Source of the DNA: Jimgerdemannia flammicorona | Taxonomy: Eukaryota; Mucoromycota; Endogonomycetes; Endogonales; Endogonaceae | Direction: 5' to 3' | DNA: 15,868 nt | Assembly (NCBI GenBank): GCA_003990745.1 | Contig: RBNI01003433.1 | Location: forward strand, 1 to 15,868 | Part shown: positions 1 through 8,150 of the stretch, one piece after another | Layout: each line of letters opens with the position of its first letter | Numbering within the stretch: the first letter of the stretch is position 1 | Notes under the pieces: model-generated | The model's input: only the letters and a program-made list of their open reading frames with translations | Databases searched by the model: none | What the model was told of the DNA's origin: nothing | Position numbers and translations under genes: made by a program

Positions 1-1
1 C

Positions 2-547
2 TTACTCCGAATGTGTAATCTAAGCCAGATCGCAATTGAGAACTTATCACGAGCTCAAGAACAACAGTCACAGTATGTTAACCAACATCGCCGAGAAGAA
101 ACCTTTGATATTGGAGAAAAAGTTCTACTAGATATCTGAGAATACCGAGTTGACAACCTCAAGCACAGACCATCTACAAAGCTGAACAGCAAGTTCATTG
201 GACCATTTGAAGTCATTTCACAAGTCTCTCCAACCTCCTACAAATTGGCGCTACCAGACACCATTAAGATTCACCCAGTCTTCAATGTCCAATGTCTCAA
301 GCGATACAATGACAATGATGATGAACTATTCCCGAACCGAACTACAGAACTACCTGCACCTGTCATTATTAATGACCAGGAAGAATACAAAGTTGAACAA
401 ATCCTCAACAAATGCGGCCACAAGAACCACCCCAAGTATCTCATCAAATAGAAAGGTTATCCGATCCATGATGCAATATGGGAACCCAAGACCAATCTCT
501 AGAATGCTACCGACTTAGTTCAAGAATATGATTCCTTGAACAACTGA
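2..547 (+). pseudogene. Ty3/gypsy pol C-terminus: integrase GPY/F module plus chromodomain, broken
   Basis: Translating from base 2 gives the tail of a retroelement polyprotein. An integrase C-terminal segment with the GPF signature (KFIGPFEVISQV, then SYKLALP and HPVFNVQCLKRY) leads into a chromodomain core (EYKVEQIL, HPKYLIK, then KGYP and WEPKTNL). In the family the GPY/F module belongs to the integrase C-terminal region, and the chromodomain is thought to steer integration to particular chromatin. Three in-frame stops break it: TGA at 137-139, TAG at 449-451, which replaces the chromodomain's conserved Trp before KGYP and fits a single G-to-A change from TGG, and TAG at 500-502. The frame ends with TGA at 545-547. 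The N-terminal part is cut by the window edge. The identification is firm; activity is excluded unless all three stops were sequencing errors. Confidence 0.88.
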
Positions 548-680
548 ACACTGAATAGTCCTACACCTATCAGTACAAAACATATATTACCCTCCTGAAA
601 TATTATAATTATCACGAACCTAATCAAGAACTCAGCAAGACAGAACAAAATTAGAAGGCCCGACGAGGATGTCAAAAGCT

Positions 681-693
681 AAGAAGGGGAGAG
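681..693 (+). other. Polypurine tract (plus-strand primer site)
   Basis: A 13-base all-purine run lies 134 bases after the pol stop and directly before TTGTAAGCGC. This is where the 3' polypurine tract of an LTR retrotransposon should sit, and TG at 695 is the usual first dinucleotide of an LTR. No comparable purine run is seen between the inner reading frame and the TATA box at 2238, so this is the best candidate for the LTR border. Confidence 0.6.
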
Positions 694-773
694 TTGTAAG
701 CGCACAACCTCCAAGCCACAGAAATCACACGCGATCCCTGAACAAATCTGGAAATCACCTGCAAGATCACGAA

Positions 774-826
774 GCTGAGTTAAACAGAAGTCACAGCACA
801 CAAAGCTGAGTCAATACCAAGTCACG
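774..826 (-). promoter_or_regulatory. Bipartite motif pair upstream of the inner ORF promoter
   Basis: Two 22-base copies at 774-795 and 805-826, read on the minus strand. The second is a full match to CGTGACT-N7-GACTCAGC; the first differs at two of the 15 fixed positions. The right copy contains TGAGTCA (807-813), the classic AP-1/Gcn4-type bZIP core. They end about 50 bases before the TATATA box at 876. Binding by a bZIP factor is inference from the core sequence. Confidence 0.5.
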
Positions 827-875
827 GAACACAAGATTCATACAAACGGGATCTTACCAATCCAGAACAAATGCA

Positions 876-881
876 TATATA
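876..881 (+). promoter_or_regulatory. TATA box for the inner ORF
   Basis: TATATA, followed by CCC as at the second TATA box of the LTR, lies 69 bases before the ATG at 951. The leader between them is A/C-rich with no upstream ATG, and the start context has A at -3. This looks like a dedicated promoter for the frame inside the LTR. Confidence 0.5.
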
Positions 882-950
882 CCCAGCCCCAAGACGCATC
901 AAAACAGAGAACCAAAACAAATAACAACTACAACTTCCAAATACACAAAC

Positions 951-2048
951 ATGACCACTGAGATCTACAACCGTATCTGTGCTGACATTTGGAATGCCAT
1001 TGTCAACCAAGCCACACCCCCTCTGCCCCTCATGAATATCTACAGCCAAGCACCTCTCTATTTCATGGAAGCCTGATGGAATGCCCTGAACATGCTTAAC
1101 AAGGCCCATCGAATCGGACAAATCTCAAGCTACTATCAGATCGGCCACCTCCTGGAAGATATGGTTGAACACCACCATAATACAGACATTACCCAGATGT
1201 CTCAACACCAGAAGCTCATCGCTCGCAAACACCGAGAGCTCTTCTACGAGTATAGCACCTTTATTCCCCGCCTCCGAGTTACTACCAGCGAAATGGTTGC
1301 TACCCTGTCCTACAGCCAAATCGACGACATGATACAAGAACTCAACCACAAGTACCTTGAGTACGTTGATACCACAGACAGAACCTTCCCACACCCCGAC
1401 GATCACATCCTGCAAATGCCCCAAGTTGGATACGCTATGGAGGACATCTATGATATAATCAACTTCGACAAGGATGAAGCAGAAGACAATGATCCTTCCA
1501 ATGCCGATATGACTTCAAGCCAAGGATCTCTTCCAACTCTGATCACACCACCAACTCTGCCGATGAACTTAGAACAGTTTATAACCACATATGAGACTTA
1601 TTGGGACAATGACCACTGGCACGAATACCAATCTGCATTCACCCCCGACTACTTCAACTACAATGAAGAGACCGGAGAATATAACCTGTATCTTCAGACA
1701 ACCCTTGAGATTGAACCAACCACTCCACCACCTGAGTACGAGCGACATGAATCACAACTGCCAGCTTACTACAATCCCGCGACTCATAGTGCTATAACCT
1801 ATAGAAGGTATGCAGACAGCGAATCCAATGAAAGCGAAGACAGCACATCCCTCCTTTACCCACTGACACCTTACCCAGCATACAAGATAGATGATGCCAT
1901 CCTGTGGGATGGAGATGAAGTCCCAATGTATTATTATCTTAGCCAACAAGGAGAAGTAATCCGTGAACCACTCTTCTTAGATGACTACTTCATCAGAGAT
2001 GATATCATCAATGGTGATGTCATCGAAGACTACCCAGACAGCATGTAA
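951..2048 (+). pseudogene. Unknown acidic protein encoded inside the retrotransposon LTR, one in-frame TGA
   Basis: An open frame of 365 codon positions starts at ATG 951 (begins MTTEIYNRIC) and stops at TAA 2046-2048. It is broken only by TGA at 1074-1076 (codon 42), which could be a mutated CGA or TGG; translation could restart at Met codon 48 (1092) for a 318-aa product. I do not recognise the family. The N-terminal half looks helical with His/Gln/Glu-rich stretches. The C-terminal half is acidic and rich in Tyr, Pro, Asp and Glu, with no zinc knuckle, protease or RT motif, no signal peptide and no membrane helix. It is not a typical gag. The position, between polypurine tract and LTR TATA box, recalls accessory genes overlapping retroviral 3' LTRs, or the slot used by env-like third ORFs. 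Its own TATA box and A-rich leader suggest separate transcription. That it is a retroelement accessory gene is inference from context. Confidence 0.6.
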
Positions 2049-2098
2049 ACCTATAAATAGATTAGCAGTCATAGTATAGTTAGATTAGCCTTGTACGA

Positions 2099-2183
2099 CG
2101 TGACTGTGAACTGACTCAGCAGTCAGACAATCTTTTAACATGTCAGATCACACTTGTACTACGTGACTGCATTCCGACTCAGC
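2099..2183 (+). promoter_or_regulatory. Bipartite motif pair upstream of the LTR promoter
   Basis: Two plus-strand copies of CGTGACT-N7-GACTCAGC, at 2099-2120 and 2162-2183, exactly 63 bases apart. The similarity extends left: TTGTAC starts both 31-base repeat units, at 2091 and 2154. The first copy holds a perfect TGACTCA (2112-2118). The pair lies 55 bases upstream of the TATAAATA box. The two upstream copies at 774-826 are in the opposite orientation, so the inner ORF is bracketed by inverted motif pairs. Confidence 0.55.
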
Positions 2184-2237
2184 AAAGCACTTAGTGCTAT
2201 ACCCATATCTAGCATAGTCCAGATAGCCCCTCACTAG

Positions 2238-2245
2238 TATAAATA
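2238..2245 (+). promoter_or_regulatory. LTR TATA box
   Basis: TATAAATA, followed by a C/T-rich stretch likely to hold the transcription start. Together with AATAAA downstream it defines a standard LTR promoter and polyadenylation layout. Confidence 0.55.
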
Positions 2246-2362
2246 CCCCCTCCCTCAGACCTCAGAATCTCAGACCTGCACAATCCGAACACAACTCCTG
2301 AGCACTTCCCCACAATACCCCTTCATATAACTACTCCTAGTATAGCAATATCATGAATAGCA

Positions 2363-2368
2363 AATAAA
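2363..2368 (+). terminator. LTR polyadenylation signal
   Basis: AATAAA, about 120 bases after the TATA box and followed by an AT-rich stretch. This fits the R/U5 boundary zone of an LTR. Confidence 0.45.
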
Positions 2369-2585
2369 CCTATTTAATAACCCACAAACCACTCTTAAGT
2401 AAATCTGCTCCCTGTTAGGTCCTACTCCTAACCCCATCATGAAATTTCCTAATTGGGTATTGTCTGCAGTGATACGCCAATTCAACTAAGCTGGTCTTAG
2501 TTTCTTGAACTTCCTGAAATACGGAAAATCCTGAACATCCAGAACTAGTCCGAAAAAGAACTTTGGTTGAGACATTAACCTGATC

Positions 2586-2880
2586 TTGAAATCAATAAGT
2601 GTAGAGGACGTACTCCATACGAAATTGATCTTGACCATAAGAAAACGGTCTTCCAGAATATTCAGAACTTCCAGAAAATCCTTCCAGAACTACGTAACAG
2701 TTACCCTAAAAAGCAACCCTCTTACAAAAAAAGAAGAACAGCCCAAAACTATAAAGCAAGAAAAAGACTTTAATAATCTTGTAAATTGGAGACCTGAACA
2801 AGATACAGCCTTTTAAGCTCTAAAGAATATCTTGATAATTACTTCAGTACTTCAAGCAGCAAATCCTACCCTTCTATCTC
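2586..2880 (+). pseudogene. Reverse transcriptase / RNase H junction relic of a second Ty3/gypsy copy
   Basis: The frame through 2586 reads SNPLTKKEE, then NWRPEQDTAF, a stop (TAA at 2814-2816), and in the same frame ALKNIL and SVLQAANPTL. This matches the conserved stretch joining the RT thumb/connection to RNase H in Ty3/gypsy pol (PLT.L..K, then W..EQ..AF..LK, then APVL..P). The stop sits where the family usually has Gln or Asp, consistent with CAA changed to TAA. The relic then fades into AT-rich DNA. It lies after the LTR of the first element, in the wrong order to belong to it, so it is a separate fragment, perhaps the host copy into which the first element inserted. Confidence 0.6.
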
Positions 2881-3134
2881 TTTGGCTATTTTGTATTTAT
2901 ATTTAAAAATAAGATTTTAAAAGTTTATAACTTTTAAAATTATAATATCTTTTAAAAAAAATTTATCAATAATTTTTTAAACAAATTGAGATATATTTTT
3001 AACAGAAAAATAATGTTTCAAAAAATCATTTTTTTCAAATCTTAATTTATCTGCTAAATGATTTTAAAAGATAATCTTATCTATAGTCAAAGAAATATAT
3101 AGATATATCTGATATATGTTATGTGGAGAATTTA
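2881..3134. other. Very AT-rich gene-free stretch
   Basis: Almost all A and T, with long runs of T and A and no open frame of note. It continues the decayed retroelement at its left edge and leads into the minisatellite at its right edge. It could be highly degenerated transposon DNA; I see no feature that shows this. Confidence 0.6.
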
Positions 3135-3499
3135 GATTGGAGGATTCAGATTAAAGAATTTAAATTAAAGGATTCAAATTAGATAATTCAGATTAAATTA
3201 TTTAAATTGAGTAATTCAGATTGAGTGATTCCAGATTGAATGATTTGGATTGAGTGATTTGGATTAAGTGATTCAGATTGAATGATTCAGATTGAATAAT
3301 TTAGATTAAGTAATTCAGATTAAGTAATTCAGATTGAGTGGTTCAGATTGAGTGGTTCAGATTGAGTAGTTTGGATAGAGTGATTTAGATAGAGTAATTT
3401 GGATGAAATAATTCAAATTGAGTGATTTGGAGTGAGTGGTTTAGAGTGAGTGGTTCAGATTAAGTAATTCAGATTGAGTGATTCAGATAGAGTGATTCA
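3135..3499. repeat. Minisatellite, 14-bp unit, about 26 copies
   Basis: The stretch can be cut into 26 consecutive units of 14 bases (one of 15) with consensus GATTGAGTGATTCA. Variation is mostly A/G at positions 5, 7 and 9, and CA against TG or TA at the end of the unit. Neighbouring units are often identical (for example the two starting at 3332 and 3346), as expected from local slippage or unequal exchange. Each unit contains stop codons or none depending on phase, and no conserved frame is seen, so it is not a coding repeat. Diverged half-units run on to about 3535. Confidence 0.85.
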
Positions 3500-3737
3500 G
3501 ATTAATCCAAGTTGATTCAGATTGTTTCAGATTTAAGATTCAGGTCAAACTATCATGTGATGAATCAAATCCAGATTTGATTCAAATTGACTTGTTCAGA
3601 GCACTAATAATATATAATCAGATATTATAAAGAGTTCCTATTTATAATGCCATAAACTCATTTTAACTTTACATTACTGCATGTAGTCTATCAAATGCGG
3701 ATTTTGAAACATCCACTAATAGGACAATTGGGGGCTA

Positions 3738-3960
3738 GTGATGGTCCTTCTTCTCATGAGGGATTACGATCAGGAATAGTTTGAGCGATATTGACGAGAT
3801 CTTGTTTTATCGGAGCTCCAGGGAACTAGGCTCCGTAGTAATATTCGAGTAGACGACCTTCTATGGTTGTAGCTTATCACACACAAAAAAGAAAGTGTTA
3901 TTTCGTTCTTTTCCCGAATTTATTGATAATGCTCCCTCAAGGAACAATATATATGAGAGT
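3738..3960 (-). repeat. Possible LTR remnant, minus strand
   Basis: Read on the minus strand, a TATA-like run (3947-3954) is followed about 22 bases later by AATAAA (3919-3924) and then some 180 bases reaching TGATGG/CCATCA at about 3735-3741, next to a G-rich stretch. The close TATA and poly(A) spacing resembles short fungal LTRs of copia type. No coding part or second copy is present in the window, so this is weak. Confidence 0.22.
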
Positions 3961-5384
3961 GGAGAGGGGAATCATCCTCTGCCAGTGATATAACTCGTTG
4001 AATGCCGTTACGCCTGCACACCGTCTCGCACCTTCAAACCTGAACCTAACGCGGCGCTCATCTGCTATCCAGGAAAAAAAAAAAAAGAAAGAGTCGAAGC
4101 AAGATATGGACACCTCAAAGTAACGGGGAACTACGCGACAGGTGGGTTGACATGAGAAATGAGCGATGGGCAAAATACAAGGACTCATAAAAAAGAGAAA
4201 GAGGGCTGACTGTCAAGGACAGAAGAACGAAAGTGACTCACCAAAATCGCAACTGAACGGGTGTGTGGATATTTTGAGGATATCAAGCTCTCCATGCGCT
4301 AAAACTCATTCGCTCTCTCGGCTAATGTCAGTATCGCCGATGGTTTAATATTATGTCGCGTCTTACGCTTTATAACACCGCTACTCTGATTGCAAGGGTG
4401 TTTAGGATATATCGAAGCATTTCTACTTACGTTCACGTCGGGCAGGTCAGGATGAATCTGACAGGCATCCCGCATTTAGTCTGCGGTATGCTGAGTATAA
4501 CATAAACTTCATGCAAACCGTAATATCGTAACGGATTAGCCACCAGCCGAACACGTAAACGACGTATCGTCTAAAAGGATTATAGCAACATGGGAACCAC
4601 TATCTGTCTTCACGTCAGAATATAATGAGTAATCGGGGCCTTACCCCATATCCTTTTATTTTCACTGGTGGTCTCCCAAGCGTAGAGGCCCACGTCTCCT
4701 TTCTATTCCATCCGTCGTTCTTTAACAACTGACTACACTCATCAACACTATCATGCACTCTCTAGTTCGAGAACTCCATGCCAAAAAACTGCGCCGTGGT
4801 CCGTTTATGCGACCTCCGTCTCCTTTCGTTCTGCAGTCTCCCATATGCCCCCGCTCGAGCTCTTGCGTAATGCATGGCCATGTGCGAGGCGCCTGCGGTA
4901 TCAGGGGGCCAGGCGTGATCTGGATGCAATGTATGTGGGCGAGATGCAAAACCGTCTTGCGGTTCCACGGTCATCCGGTGGACCTCAGCCTCAGCAAAGT
5001 GTTTGAGATGTGTTGGTAGTGATGGATTTTGAGGAGGGAGTGGTTTGCTTTATTGTAGCTCCTTGTTTCTGCTTGAAAATTAGACATCACGCGGGTGTAA
5101 GCATGCAGTGCAGTCTGCGAGTATTTACATCTAATATTGTCTTAATAAAACGCGTTTCTCTTCGTTTGTCGGTTTGTAGTAGGTAATATTCAATCCCTTT
5201 TACACACCCTCGCTGCATGTGCATATTTCGGTTTGCTTCTATCTCTTGTCCGACCTTGTCAACCGACACATGTCATTCCTATGCCCGACCCATTTCCATA
5301 CATTGGAGATTTCATCATATAGCAAAATATTAACAATGTGCAAAAGATATTGTTTTGGCGGATGATATGCAGCAAAGAAGTCAG
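3961..5384. other. Gene-free spacer
   Basis: No frame longer than about 90 codons and no recognisable protein motif on either strand. A small hairpin-capable stretch occurs at 4439-4472 (CGGG...CCCG enclosing GTCAG...CTGAC). A few short open frames overlap one another on both strands around 4720-5020, which suggests chance openness in GC-richer DNA rather than a gene. The 3' untranslated region of the minus-strand PTH2 gene probably enters from the right. Confidence 0.5.

Positions 5385-5429
<45 letters not shown>
5385..5429. repeat. Poly(A) run of 45
   Basis: An uninterrupted run of 45 A on the plus strand. It lies 28 bases beyond the PTH2 stop codon, so it would read as 45 U in that gene's 3' untranslated region. 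Exact length may be unreliable in a homopolymer. Confidence 0.9.
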
Positions 5430-5431
<2 letters not shown>

Positions 5432-5457
5432 AAAACTGAATCGCCAGCTTACGCAAC

Positions 5458-5997
5458 CTAATAAAGCTTTAAGTGACCAGTGACGTTATTAACGAGCTCG
5501 ACAGACCCGGGTCCGATGGCGAGTACAGTCGTAGAGCCGGCGGCGATCTGAGTGCGGCCTGCGTCCTGAATACTGCGGGCGCATAGACCGGCCTTTCTCG
5601 CCTTTTGCTGTAGGTCGAGAAGTTGGAGCTCGTCCTCACACTTGAGAGTGATCTTTGCCTGGCCTGTGCGCTCCCACTGGTCAAGTCCCCTGGGGTTGCC
5701 TTTCAGCATGGCCTTGTAGTTGGCGAGCGTGGCGTGCGAGCACTGCGCCGCGATCTTGCCCTTGCTCATGTCGAGGTCGCTGCGGATGATGAGCACCATC
5801 TTGTACTCCGCGTGGAGATCGTTTATGTCCAAAACGTCGCCGGTGAGAGCAGAGTGAACGGGGGTGCGCGAAGAGCCGAAGTTGGTGGCAAAGAGGTATC
5901 CGTAGAGGAAGCCAATGAGGATGGAAGAAAGTAGATGGTAGAAGGTGAAGTGGTAATCGACAATGGCGGAAAGGATGGAGGCGTAGTCAAGCGACAT
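5458..5997 (-). CDS. PTH2: Peptidyl-tRNA hydrolase 2 (PTH2 family), membrane-anchored
   Basis: A 179-aa intronless frame with ATG at 5997-5995 and TAG at 5460-5458. PTH2 enzymes cleave the ester bond of peptidyl-tRNAs released prematurely from ribosomes, recycling tRNA. The C-terminal domain (about residues 64-179) has the family signatures: KMVLIIRSDL (66-75), GKIAAQCSHA (80-89), QAKITLK (113-119), DAGRTQIAAGS (145-155), TVLAIGP (157-163) and VTGHLKLY at the end. Lys81, Asp145 and Thr149 sit at positions conserved across the family and tied to catalysis. Residues about 17-38 form a hydrophobic segment, as in yeast and animal PTH2, which are anchored at the mitochondrial outer membrane; a linker of about 25 residues follows. 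Nothing appears truncated; the length is typical of eukaryotic members. It stands alone on the minus strand, diverging from the chitin synthase across a 3.7-kb spacer. The family call is very secure; the location is inferred. Confidence 0.95.
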   Translation of the reverse strand: MSLDYASILSAIVDYHFTFYHLLSSILIGFLYGYLFATNFGSSRTPVHSALTGDVLDINDLHAEYKMVLIIRSDLDMSKGKIAAQCSHATLANYKAMLKGNPRGLDQWERTGQAKITLKCEDELQLLDLQQKARKAGLCARSIQDAGRTQIAAGSTTVLAIGPGSVELVNNVTGHLKLY

Positions 5998-7910
5998 TTT
6001 ATGGTGTGCTTATGGTTGAAGGCAGGGAAGAGTTGAATAAAAAAGTGTTAGGGCAATAAACAGCAATCACGTGAATACTGCATTTCGCGAAATTTTAATT
6101 TTCCTGTCACTTGAGATTGCCTAGGATTATAAATTCAAATATCACAGCTTAATGCCATTACTTACAGACCAATTTCAAGTCGGAATTACCAGTGCAGGCG
6201 CGGACATGCGGAGTGGCGTTGCTCCCACGCGTCGCTCACGCGACACAACCCAGGATCGACGAGAGGTGTAACAAACAAGACCCTCGCTGCATATATGGCG
6301 GGGGAGTGGGGAATGGTAATAGCCCAATCAACTTGATCTGACTCCGTCAACAAGGAACCATGGTGCAGTACATGACAGACTCTGTCGCGGGAGTTTGTCG
6401 AGTAAGTATGCAACCCGACGATTGCATTTGATGAGGATGTAAGGCCACGGTAAGTTCAGAGCAACTCGACAGTTGCGTAATCTGGCATATTTTTTCGTTG
6501 TCGATATGGGCGCATCGATTCAAATTGCCAGCGCTCGGTTTCGCTGAACAATTACATGCCTCGACTTATTTTATTTTTATTTTTGCGTCGATTCCAACAA
6601 TGGCTCCGCTATCAACTCAATCCCCGTAAGATTAAGTAGAGCCCGTGAATGGCACTTGCCAAACGCATGAGCATCATCATGATACGGCTCTGCCACCCGC
6701 GATGAGAGAGATACCATGTCGGCGACGTTAGAAATGTGCGGCCCAAAAAATAAAATAAAATAAAAATAAATTGTATACTCGTACGCGAAGAACCCGATAG
6801 AAGATTCAATGGAATGCACTTTCTGAGTTCCATTTTTACAATTTAATTGCCCGACTCTTTCAGTTAATCTCGGATCTCGATCACGGACATCGACGCAAAA
6901 TTTGCTTCAAGTGAGCCAAACCTCTGCCGCCAACCGTTCAAACAGGGCAGCGCCATCCCGAAAGTGGCCTAGTTCTTATTTCCTGCACGATATTGTGGCA
7001 GGACACTCGGAGAAGGAAAGCTGCGCCACTGATCTAACAATACCGGGCTATCGCGAGGTGATGTTTAGGAAATTTAATTCCGTGCGGTGAATAAATTCGC
7101 TGCGGGCTGATGCGTTTGGTGGGGTTATCCGGCTGACCGTGTCGGGTCGTAGGTAGAAGGAGGACGAAAATGGCAGGTTATTTAGTTTATAATTATATAA
7201 GCGTACTGGGTTTCAATCTTTTTATGGATCTATGTGAATAAGCCGAGTTCGGCATACCAAAGTTACAACGAAGCCCATTTAGCACCTCCCTCAGCTGACC
7301 AGGTGAGGAGTAAAGAAGTAGGATAAGGTCGCGTGACACCGAAACATGATATCACTGCACCACTGGAAGGCAGAGAAGGATGTGTTAAAAACATAAAAAT
7401 TAGGAGGATGAATACCACCGTGCTCATAGAGAATAGGGTCAGCACATGCAAGAATGGCGCCAGCGCCACGTTGCCGATGCGAGATTGCCAATAGCACCAT
7501 GTTGCTATGGATATTTGATTAAAAGGGAAGAAAAAAAGTTAAATACGACCAGGGATATAAGTCATATGCTTCTACCGACGAACTCCTAAAGAGACTGAGT
7601 GATATAAAATGATGAATCTGCTTTCCGCAGGACATTAATAACTCATATTCTTGATACATGACGAAATTCATGTCATGTGTGGCAATGAACGCCTATTCGG
7701 AGAGTGCATGTGCCCATCACATTGGCTCCCTCACAATGCCACGTTCACTTTTTTGACGACGGCGGCCACTCCCGTGTCCCAAGACGGACTGCTCTAAATC
7801 CCAATTGGTGGCTAAATCTAGAGAGATGGCAAAATGGGACTGGCTAGTCGAACAAAACACGTGTTATGTAGCTCGTACGTGGTGGGTGTGGCACCCTCGC
7901 GGCCGCATCA

Positions 7911-7931
7911 GGGAGGGGGAGGGGGAGGGGG
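7911..7931 (+). other. G-quadruplex motif
   Basis: Four G runs (3, 5, 5 and 5 bases) separated by single A residues. Single-base loops favour a very stable parallel quadruplex by established rules. It lies about 1.75 kb upstream of the chitin synthase start. A role is not shown. Confidence 0.7.
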
Positions 7932-8135
7932 ATTTGTTATGACCAGTGGCCTCGGTGCCCCTGTGCGCCCCTGCGGATACGTCCAGGGAAGGTCGCTCGC
8001 GCGTCAATGATCAAAGGGGATTCTTTGCACGCCCTCTTTTCATCTCCGTCTCTGCTTGGGCGATTGGTGCACGTGATCTACTGGGGTCGGGTTGACAGTT
8101 TGCCCTGGTCAGGGTCCTCGTGAAGGAAGGTTGTT

Positions 8136-8150
8136 GGGGGGGGGGGGGGG
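8136..8150. repeat. Poly(G) run of 15
   Basis: Fifteen consecutive G residues, preceded by GTT and followed by AGG. It is rare for fungal DNA and prone to length errors. Confidence 0.85.

Larger units (their letters stand above)
1..2440 (+). mobile_element. 3' end of a Ty3/gypsy chromovirus retrotransposon
   Basis: The order integrase C-terminus, chromodomain, polypurine tract, LTR-like region is that of the 3' end of a chromodomain-bearing Ty3/gypsy element (Metaviridae). The 5' part (gag, protease, most of pol, 5' LTR) lies left of the window. Three in-frame stops in the pol remnant show that this copy is no longer autonomous. The right boundary is uncertain, between about 2410 and 2470. 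I found no clear terminal inverted repeat matching the TGTAAG start, and the matching LTR and target-site duplication lie outside the window. Confidence 0.8.
694..2440 (+). repeat. Long LTR (about 1.75 kb) with an embedded reading frame
   Basis: Evidence for an LTR: a polypurine tract at its left edge, a TG start, a TATAAATA box at 2238-2245 followed by a C/T-rich stretch suited to transcription start, and AATAAA at 2363-2368 about 120 bases further on. This gives U3 of about 1.55 kb, a short R, and a U5 ending between about 2410 and 2470. The right border is a guess, because no CTTACA-like end complements the TGTAAG start. The U3 contains the reading frame at 951-2048 and two pairs of a bipartite motif. 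Alternatively the frame is a third internal ORF and the true LTR starts further right. Confidence 0.55.

Noticed and set aside
4720..5020. Overlapping short frames on both strands
   Set aside because: Several frames are open together with no recognised motif, which points to base composition rather than a gene.
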